A stretch of 64,000 nucleotides of DNA. Origin: Bolinopsis microptera (lineage: Eukaryota > Ctenophora > Tentaculata > Lobata > Bolinopsidae). The position numbers were made by a program, and so were the translations under genes. Below are positions 56,926-64,000 of the stretch, piece after piece; the stretch's first letter is position 1, and the number at the start of each line of letters is the position of its first letter. The notes below the pieces were generated by a model. That model had not been told where the DNA came from, made no database searches, and saw nothing but the letters and a program-made list of their open reading frames with translations. The stretch spans positions 2,623,375-2,687,374 of the forward strand of contig NC_087072.1 in the NCBI RefSeq assembly GCF_026151205.1, written 5' to 3'.

Positions 56926-57598
56926 TTGGTGGATATCAGAGTTGATATATCATCCCTCAACAAGAAACTAAGAATTGCTTGTGGACGTATCTACCGTATT
57001 AAGAAATGCTTACCAGAATCACTATATAAACAAATATATCATTCTCTCTTTGAATCACACCTAGGTTATGCTATTTCTGTCTGGGGAGGTATTCCCAATA
57101 ATCAGTTAAAACCACTATTTATTACTCAAAAGAAGTGTATCAGGATTCTATTTGGAGACTATGAAGCTTATGTAGACAAATTCAAGACATGTGCTAGAGC
57201 AAGACCAATTAATTCTCAACGTCTAGGATCTGAATTCTATGTTAAAGAGTCCACGTACTAAGCCTCTATTCACAAAACATGAATTACTTGTTACAGAGAA
57301 CCTGTACCGATACCGTTGTTTAATGGAACTTTTTAAGATCATTAAGTCACGAGTACCAATTTCGTTATACTACTTATTCAACATATCAAATAGGAAAGAT
57401 AATCTGTTCATTACACCCTCTCCAACTAATCAATTTATTTATAAATCTGCATGGCTGTGGAACGAATTCCGTAAAGTTGGCCCGTTAAATTTCACCTCCA
57501 CATGCGGATCTGTCAAGAATTTACTTAAACAGTCACTTCTAAGAGCTCAAAACCGGTATGGAACTGAGTGGTGTGACAGAAATTTCACTGAATTCTGA
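56926..57598 (+). pseudogene. Non-LTR retrotransposon (LINE) RT C-terminal relic
   Basis: The first frame (to 57261) reads CLPESLYKQIYHSLFESHLG then SVWGG and QKKCIRILFG: the thumb and the 'ALY-SHL-YG..VWG / QK+.+R.I' block of LINE RTs. A one-base shift near 57240 moves to a second frame (to 57598) with TKPLFTKHELLVTENLYRYR, PISLYYLF and WNEFRKVGP, the usual C-terminal continuation. The palm with the catalytic Asp residues is missing upstream, so it is 5'-truncated as usual for dead LINE copies. Confidence 0.75.
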
Positions 57599-58137
57599 TT
57601 ATGAAGTGATATTCATTTGCCTGTTATTCCCACTTAAGCACTTACTGACTGACAAGCTTATCTATGAATACCATGCTTGAATTTAGGTAAACAACATACA
57701 ACTCATTTCCAAGTTACGCTGAGCGCAACCGCCGAATGACTCAGCAATATTGAAACGCGCGCGCATAGCATTGCGCGCCGATGCTATGCGCGCGCGCGCG
57801 TTGTCGGCCGAAACTTGGGAAGTTCCCGCTCTAATATTCAGACGACAGTGATGACTCATTAAGAGCACTAATTTCGACCACTTTCCCGGTCGAACCATAC
57901 CAAATCAAACTAATTGACCCACGTGTATAGCCAATGTCCTGGCGGTGCTGAGCCGATGTAAAACTCTTCTGTAAACTCTTTTGTCTCTTGTAACTTGTTT
58001 ATATTTCATATTTTAGTTATACTGTGTACTGTGTACAATAGTTATATATTATAGCGTATAGTGTGTGTAGTGTGTAGTGGTTATTTTGTTGTGACGTGTC
58101 ACTTTATACTTTGCTACCAACGTCAGCCTTGACTTAC

Positions 58138-58339
58138 CATTTATTGTAATTGGTACAGCATATATCAAAACTAAAACACTGTTTTCGATCTGACGGGTGA
58201 TGGGCTCTCTCTGATCACTGATGGGACACAGTTCTAGGGGGTACCCGGGGTACGAGTTAACGAATAGTGTTCGTGTCCTTCCACAATCCCCTCTCATTGT
58301 GTTTTTGACGGAGGAGAAGCCTAGTTCATCCGTCTGCAT
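58138..58339 (-). CDS. Possible first exon (67 codons), minus strand
   Basis: MQTDELGFSSVKNTMRGDCG and onwards to AVPITIN, ending at a good ATG|GTAAGTC donor. Composition looks coding, but no domain is recognised and no next exon was found. It faces the plus-strand frame at 58506, which would make 58340-58505 a bidirectional promoter with an AGCCAATAAC motif. Confidence 0.25.
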
Positions 58340-58505
58340 CGCTTAATCGAGTTGAAAATTTAGCCAATAACAAACTAAATTACATGTTAGACTGATAGCA
58401 GGTGTAGAGTTTATAACATACAAATTCTAAATTTTTGACGGCTGACGATGGTAAGTCGCTACGTTTAATTCGGGACTTTTATAGTCTTAAGTCTTGGAGC
58501 TCAAA

Positions 58506-58739
58506 ATGTCTCGTGCTGTGGGCCGTATAAACGGCGCACACCACCGCCCCGCCTTACTTCACGGTTGCGGGGCGGAGTTGGTGCCGTTTGTCTCGGCCTC
58601 AAGTGGCGAGTGCTTGCCCATCGAATACACGATTGAAACACTAATTATTTATTGGAATTCTACAGTTTCCAAAACGAAGTACGAAGATATATTAACTTTG
58701 AGCTTTGTTTTGGCGACTGCTTCATCGATGGGCGAGTAG
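58506..58739 (+). CDS. Unrecognised 77-aa open frame beside the LTR element
   Basis: Starts AAAATGTCTCGTGCTG (MSRAVGRINGAHHRPALLHG) and stops 15 bp before the LTR at 58755. It could be an exon cut short by the insertion or a chance frame. Confidence 0.25.
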   Translation: MSRAVGRINGAHHRPALLHGCGAELVPFVSASSGECLPIEYTIETLIIYWNSTVSKTKYEDILTLSFVLATASSMGE

Positions 58740-58754
58740 GTATTTGTTGTTTAG

Positions 58755-59834
58755 TGTTATGACCGGGTTTATTTTAATTATGCGTTTATGTACAGTTATG
58801 TTAGGGTGTGGAGTTTACTGTGCCTGGTTACTTAAGATTAATATTAATTATGGAGATGTTCGCTTTCTTAATTGTCTATATGGGGCTGTACGGTGCGGTA
58901 GAACGGCTGAGTACAGATGTTGTGTACTCAGGCCCGGCTGCAAGGAATATTCCATTGAATCACGGTCTCAGTCACGGCCTGACTTACAATTTATTATTTA
59001 GTTTATAAGGGCTCCTTAATCATGAGTCAGTGCCGATGCCTTTAATTCTAATGGTGTAGTTGTGGCCTAGTATTAGGTTAATTAACGGGACGGGGTTCGA
59101 ACTACGACTCCGGAAATGCAGAAAGTATTCTAAGGATTCAATTTAGGTTTAGATGTTTAATTTGTAATTGGTTGTTGATGCAGTAAAGACGAGTATATAG
59201 GTGTTGCAACGAAATGGAACTAATAGTAGTAATCAGTTTAATATAATAATGCAATATCAACAAAACGTAAAAGTAGTAATATCAGGTAAAATTATTTAAA
59301 TGTCCAATCAACGATGGCGTCAAATACGTAGGAAGTAGGGAGGATCATGACATCGAGGTAGACGAAGGTGGACGAAGAGATAATCGGGCAGCTTGAGTGA
59401 CAACCAACTATGAGGATTAAAGGCTATGGCGACTTATAAGTCAGGAAGATAGTAGGTTTGGAACGAATCCTGAAATGAGGGAACGATAACATTATAACGT
59501 ATAATAACTGATGTAAGATAACTACCTAAATGTGCCGACGCACTTTAATAACTAACGTAAGATGACTACCTAAATATGACGACGCACTTTACATATAAAT
59601 ATCTATATTGGGATCCCGAGCTCTCAGACGTACCTTTTAGGAAATATATGAGACACGGATCCTTAGGGGGAAGGAGTCACCGAGGGTATTAGTCATTTAG
59701 GGATTGGTAGGGGTAGGGGTAGCTCTGGTATTAGGAAGTGTGAGCAAGCGTCAGCATATCCGAGAGCTGCGGAAAATCCCCCCATTTGACTTGCTGCGAC
59801 GAGCCGTTATATAGTGTGAGTACGGCGTCCCCCA
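58755..59834 (-). repeat. LTR copy (3' LTR if the element is on the minus strand)
   Basis: The proven part is 58755-59056, identical to 63699-64000. The end near 59834 is inferred from a TG start and a TATA-like TATATAAC box on the minus strand. Confidence 0.6.
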
Positions 59835-59842
59835 GTCTGTGG

Positions 59843-60064
59843 TTATCTTCTTGTAGGATCAGGCTCATTTAGTGTTATCTCTGCGGCATTCTCAGGTTTC
59901 CAAGGTAAAAAGGTTATCTGTTTGGAAGTATGGGTTGCAGGACGGTCAGGTGACGTCTTTAGGTAAGAATCAAATTCAAATACATATAATTTAATCCGAC
60001 AATATACGACAATAGAATCAACCAAGAGAATTATAGAATCAACCAAGATTCTATAATTAACCAA
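59843..60064 (-). CDS. Unassigned open frame next to the LTR, inside the LTR element
   Basis: 73 codons; the second half (PDRPATHTSKQITFLPWKPE and NEPDPTRR) has coding-like composition and ends 9 bp from the inferred LTR edge. It could be the C-terminus of an element protein reached by splicing. The first half is hydrophobic and low complexity. Confidence 0.25.
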   Translation of the reverse strand: MVNYRILVDSIILLVDSIVVYCRIKLYVFEFDSYLKTSPDRPATHTSKQITFLPWKPENAAEITLNEPDPTRR

Positions 60065-60685
60065 GAAATAGAAGATGGAATGTCTGGGAATTGCCGAGTA
60101 TTTTAAGATACTGTGTTTTTAGGACTAGACTTAATACCTATGGTGGCTAAATTAGGCAGGACATAACATCATTCGGTTTCTTTTTGAGCGGTCCCACGCT
60201 CACCAGGCATTCCACCTTGAAATTGAAGCTAACTAGCAGCCTAGTTTTTATTTTTTAAAAACCCATCTAAATTACAACATCTAAATAACAACATATAATA
60301 ATAATAACAGTAATAAAGAGTATGGACACATAGCCATCTCTATTACACTCAACCCAACTGCAGTCAACTCGATTGCAGTTCACACAATAGTGTTTAAAGA
60401 TATATTTCTAGTATGAAAAGTTACTCACATCTAAATAACAAGAGCCGAACACTTTGAATAAAAATTTATGGCATTACTTAAAATGAATATGCTTTAATCT
60501 AATCTTATTTTAAAATTAAAACATCTGCTAAAACTACTTTAAGGATTTGATGAGTGATTTGCGCTTGAGTATTTGTTTGAATTAAATAAACATATAGATT
60601 TACACAATTAATAAAACTTATCTTTGTATTTTGTTTTGTAATCATTTTTATATATTTTGTTTTAAATTTTTATATTTACCTGTAC

Positions 60686-61533
60686 TTACTCTGTAGGTGG
60701 TAGCGGAGCGGTTGGATAGCCAGGCACGGTAGGGTGAGGGAACATTATGTTAACTACCGAGGGGGACCTTGCAATTGGGGGTGGTGGTCCCGATTGGGAT
60801 GACCCACCGATCTGCGACAATCTAGGGTACAGGGTATTGTCTATTAAACGGGCCGGCCTGTTTAGGTGTTCATATTGGTTGATGTCTGGGCGATTGGATT
60901 TCAGAAACATTTTTCGAATGTTTTGAACAACAAGTGACAAATAGTCAATGTCCCTATAGCAAAAGCTGCATAAATGATAATTCGAAGCCATGTTGGGAGG
61001 GTAAAGGCTTGTGTGGCCCACTCTTTGACAGAGTTAACCGTTGGTTTTACCCCATTTTCTAAATTTTGAAGTCGCTGCTGGTGCTCTTCCAATAATTGCG
61101 TAATCCGTATAGTGCCTTCTGAGGGTATTGAAAAGAGTGAGTAGAGGTCGAGCCTAGCGGCTCTTTCATCAGAGGATACCGTTAGCTGAACTTTGTGGTT
61201 AGCATTTATAGGGGAATATACCACGGCCTTCGAAAATGTTACAGCAGATATGTTTTTATGCCAGGGTATGAACATAGCGCCGGATTCTGGGGTTGCAACG
61301 GTTTTCATCAGTGCCGACACATAAAGGTCTAGCTGGTGTTTTGGCTGGTCATATACTATTTTGATTGTTGTTGATAGTGTGCGAACTAGGAGGCCTGAAG
61401 GTGAGGAGATGTATACGTCACTATTTCGGAGGTTTCCAATACATTGTGTTAGTTGAAAATAAGAGAACACTGCTCTTTTGGAAGTGGTAGTGAAATTGTT
61501 GCATAGATTTAGACAATCGGCCATAGGAATCAT
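60686..61533 (-). CDS. Membrane glycoprotein-like (env-like) frame of the LTR element, with overlapping tail frame
   Basis: Frame 1 (61533-60901, 210 aa) has an ectodomain with a few N-glycosylation sites near the start, a heptad-like helix (LLEEHQQRLQNLENG), then one strong membrane segment near the C-terminus (IIIYAAFAIGTLTICHLLF) and a very short tail. This order (ectodomain, coiled coil, membrane anchor) is that of class I fusion-type envelope proteins, but no fusion peptide, furin site or named family is recognised. Frame 2 (61021-60686) overlaps its end and continues as a Pro-rich tail (SQSGPPPPIARSPSVV); a frameshift or splice could join them. Splice-acceptor-like AG sites precede the first ATG. 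The position, between array and LTR, is where env genes sit. Confidence 0.4.
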
Positions 61534-62179
61534 GTCTAACTGTTTGCTATCACAAATTGAAAATCAGCATTTAGAAGACTGGCTGTCGCTGAACTGTAAA
61601 GCATGTTGGGGTATCGTCCCAGGATTTATGAATTAACAAAAGACTGCTGGCGAATGAACTTTCTCAGCAGGTCGGGCCTTATAAGAGTCGGTGTAACAAC
61701 TTGCTGGGGTATTATCAATGATTAGACGACATTACGGAAGTTAACTGTTTTAAGGCACGCAAAGACAGCGAATAACACATACTCGAAGTCTAAGAGGAAA
61801 ATAAAATCCTAATACTAATAGTTTAATTACGTTAGCGACTTATTATTTACAAAATATAACTATTAATCAAGGTTTAATAAAAATTCAAATCATCAAAAGA
61901 GTAGCAAACGATGTGGCAAGAGAATATAAATGTGTGTTACGGTTATAATTAAGCTATTAAGTGATGTTCTTTAAGTTCTAGATAATTGTTTAGGCCGAAT
62001 TAATTTCAGTTTATTCATAATCAAAAGTTTTCCTGAATGCCTTATGCGGTAATTAATGTGCAGCCACCAGCCATATTTCACAACGTAAATTATCCCAAAC
62101 TCAACAAAATTTGTATCTCTTATTTCCCAGCATGATTCCACCATGCCAACTTTAACAACATTACTTCTTTATCAACTCA

Positions 62180-62665
62180 TTTCTGTCTCATCTCATTTCA
62201 AATATCTTCTCTTCTTCACGTCCGCATACCCTATTACACTAAATCATCTTTATTTTTAAACAACAACCCTTTATCAAATCTCCCTCTGTATCATCATACT
62301 TCAAATATCTTCTTTTCTTCACGTCCGCATACCCTATTACACTAAATCATCTTTATTTTTAAACAACAAACCCTTTATCAAATCTCCCTCTGTATCATCA
62401 TACTTCAAATATCTTCTTTTCTTCACGTCCGCATACCCTATTACACTAAATCATCTTTATTTTTAAACAACAAACCCTTTATCAAATCTCCCTCTGTATC
62501 ATCATACTTCAAATATCTTCTTTTCTTCACGTCCGCATACCCTATTACGCTAAATCATCTTTATTTTTAAACAACAAACCCTTTATCAAATCTCCCTCTG
62601 TATCATCATACTTCAAATATCTTCTTTTCTTCACGTCCGCATACCCTATTACGCTAAATCATGTT
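62180..62665. repeat. 104-bp tandem array, about 4.5 units, inside the LTR element
   Basis: The marker ACGTCCGCATACCCTATTAC recurs at 62218, 62321, 62425, 62529 and 62633. Units are almost identical. It lies downstream of the primer-binding site in the place where gag-pol would be. Confidence 0.93.
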
Positions 62666-63678
62666 GCCAATCTTAGTTTCAAAGTTCGAAGGGTCGTACT
62701 GAATCCGAAGTGTTTCTAATCACCAAGCGCGCTTTTGGTGGTATCACAACACTCAAATAACAGATAAGAAGCCCATCTACTAATTAAAACTAACACCTTG
62801 TCAACAACCATTATAGCACCTCCTCCCAATACTTCACAACATCTTCTGAACCCCGTATCCCTTAGCCGGCTAATAATTTATACTGCAGTTTAATACATCT
62901 CCCCATAATATAATTGTCTCACATTTCAACATCTCATAATATCCCGTAATCTTCTCAACTTTATCATATTCATACATCTCCTCTCATCATTCCCATCTTT
63001 ACCCAATTATACGGCCGTATATATTATCACAACTTACCCGTACGATATCTCATAATAACTTTTCAACTTCTACACTAAACAATTATCTCTTCAACCTACT
63101 TCTCTGCTGTGACTTCATAATTTTATGGCGATGACTGCAACAACTACTATCAATGTAAATAAATAAATTGCACTAACGGTGCACTAACAAAACAAGCAAA
63201 CTAAGGTTTGGTGTCTCTTCCAGCTTTTTTTTTTTTTTTTTTTTGTTGGTCCCCAACACGATTTGTTTAAAATTGTAAACGAATTACGATCACAATTCTA
63301 TGGACAGTTGGTACAAACTGTTACGGCTTACTAGCCGCTATAAACAAACTGTTACGGCTTACTAGCCGCTATAGGCAATGAGATGGATATTAAGTTAATT
63401 GTGGTATACTTATGATCCTGTTCGCAGGAACAGTTGGTATAAACTGCTATCAATGTAAGGCACTCGGTTTCGATAAGCTTGAGATGGCTTACACAATATA
63501 CAATAACGAAATTGAGATTTAGAAAAAAATATATGAGCTAGTTATTTACTAGCTGTCAAACGTAAGCACGATAACAATGACATGAAGCTTGAGGTGGCCT
63601 ATACCTATTAATAAAACATTTTACTTCATCAACAACCGTAGTTAAATTTGACGGGGATTTATACCTTGCAATTCCAGA

Positions 63679-63696
63679 GTCGCGCTTAGGGCTCCA
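63679..63696 (-). promoter_or_regulatory. Candidate tRNA primer-binding site
   Basis: TGGAGCCCTAAGCGCGAC on the minus strand, 2 nt inside the LTR. Its complement ends in CCA with a 7-nt acceptor strand (TTAGGGC), a 5-nt T-stem (CGCGC) and GAGT of a T-loop, which fits a tRNA 3' end. I cannot name the tRNA. Confidence 0.5.
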
Positions 63697-63698
63697 CA

Positions 63699-64000
63699 TG
63701 TTATGACCGGGTTTATTTTAATTATGCGTTTATGTACAGTTATGTTAGGGTGTGGAGTTTACTGTGCCTGGTTACTTAAGATTAATATTAATTATGGAGA
63801 TGTTCGCTTTCTTAATTGTCTATATGGGGCTGTACGGTGCGGTAGAACGGCTGAGTACAGATGTTGTGTACTCAGGCCCGGCTGCAAGGAATATTCCATT
63901 GAATCACGGTCTCAGTCACGGCCTGACTTACAATTTATTATTTAGTTTATAAGGGCTCCTTAATCATGAGTCAGTGCCGATGCCTTTAATTCTAATGGTG
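63699..64000 (-). repeat. Second LTR copy, cut by the window end
   Basis: Identical over 302 bp to 58755-59056. If the element is on the minus strand, this is the end of its 5' LTR. Confidence 0.9.

Larger units (their letters stand above)
58755..64000 (-). mobile_element. LTR retroelement with identical terminal repeats, lacking gag-pol; runs off the window
   Basis: 302 bp starting TGTTATGACCGGG at 58755 recur without a visible difference at 63699-64000, where the window ends. The inner frames and the primer-binding-site position indicate the minus strand. Read that way, the left LTR ends ...GGTCATAACA at 63699 and is followed after 2 nt by TGGAGCCCTAAGCGCGAC (63696-63679), which complements a tRNA-like 3' end (T-loop, T-stem, acceptor, CCA). 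The other LTR edge is probably near 59834 (starts TGGGGGACG on the minus strand, with TATATAAC 16 bp on), giving an LTR of about 1.08 kb. The inner 3.9 kb has a glycoprotein-like frame and a 104-bp array but no RT, protease or integrase. It is very young but non-autonomous. Confidence 0.75.

Noticed and set aside
57683-57898. 71-codon minus-strand frame near the LINE relic
   Set aside because: It crosses a GC-rich inverted repeat (GCGCGCGCATAGCATTGCGC and its mirror) and has no domain or splice support.
58808-63952. Identical 66-80 codon frames at 58.8 and 63.7 kb
   Set aside because: They lie in the two LTR copies and are identical only because the LTRs are; there is no start context or domain.

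Overview
The window is nuclear DNA from an animal, most likely a repeat-rich non-bilaterian such as a cnidarian. That placement is an inference from gene content and repeat style; no gene here fixes the species. The evidence for a metazoan is an Sm D1 spliceosomal gene with GT-AG introns, a single-exon A-type cyclic-nucleotide-gated channel, a single-exon class A GPCR, Penelope-like and non-LTR reverse-transcriptase relics, and long AT-rich introns full of short transposons. There are no operons or Shine-Dalgarno sites.

Layout. 0.6-7.0 kb: a minus-strand gene of six phase-compatible exons (C2HC finger, then coiled coil, about 303 aa), whose intron 2 holds an antisense broken carbohydrate sulfotransferase and duplicated 12-bp arrays. 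8.0-10.0 kb: an intact CNG channel, minus strand. 10-29 kb: mostly repeats. These include a 27-bp minisatellite, a telomere-like array inside a short transposon, a Penelope-like relic broken by two nested elements, two exons of an unrecognised minus-strand gene with a duplicated last exon, a 230/233-bp satellite, and a 3.1-kb palindrome. 29.3-54.0 kb: SNRPD1 (plus strand), four exons over 24.7 kb. Its intron 2 (5.1 kb) contains the GPCR on the opposite strand. Its intron 3 (18.8 kb) contains a 6.4-kb foldback transposon and two antisense genes for small secreted helical proteins that look like paralogues. 54.2-56.6 kb: a cluster of about 100-bp transposons made almost wholly of four consecutive hairpins, each full copy with its own 8-bp target duplication. 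56.9-57.6 kb: a LINE RT relic. 58.8 kb to the window end: a young LTR element (the 302 bp of repeat visible on both sides are identical), apparently on the minus strand, lacking recognisable gag-pol but carrying a membrane-glycoprotein-like ORF.

The common thread is a large set of non-autonomous elements with 8-bp target duplications (hAT-like by that criterion). Many carry internal tandem arrays: TCAGGG, a 23-mer, a 331-mer, and the 10-mer TTAATTGACA. They appear to act as seeds for minisatellites and satellites, and they account for most of the non-genic structure. Coordinates of spliced genes are my manual calls from splice sites and reading-frame phase.
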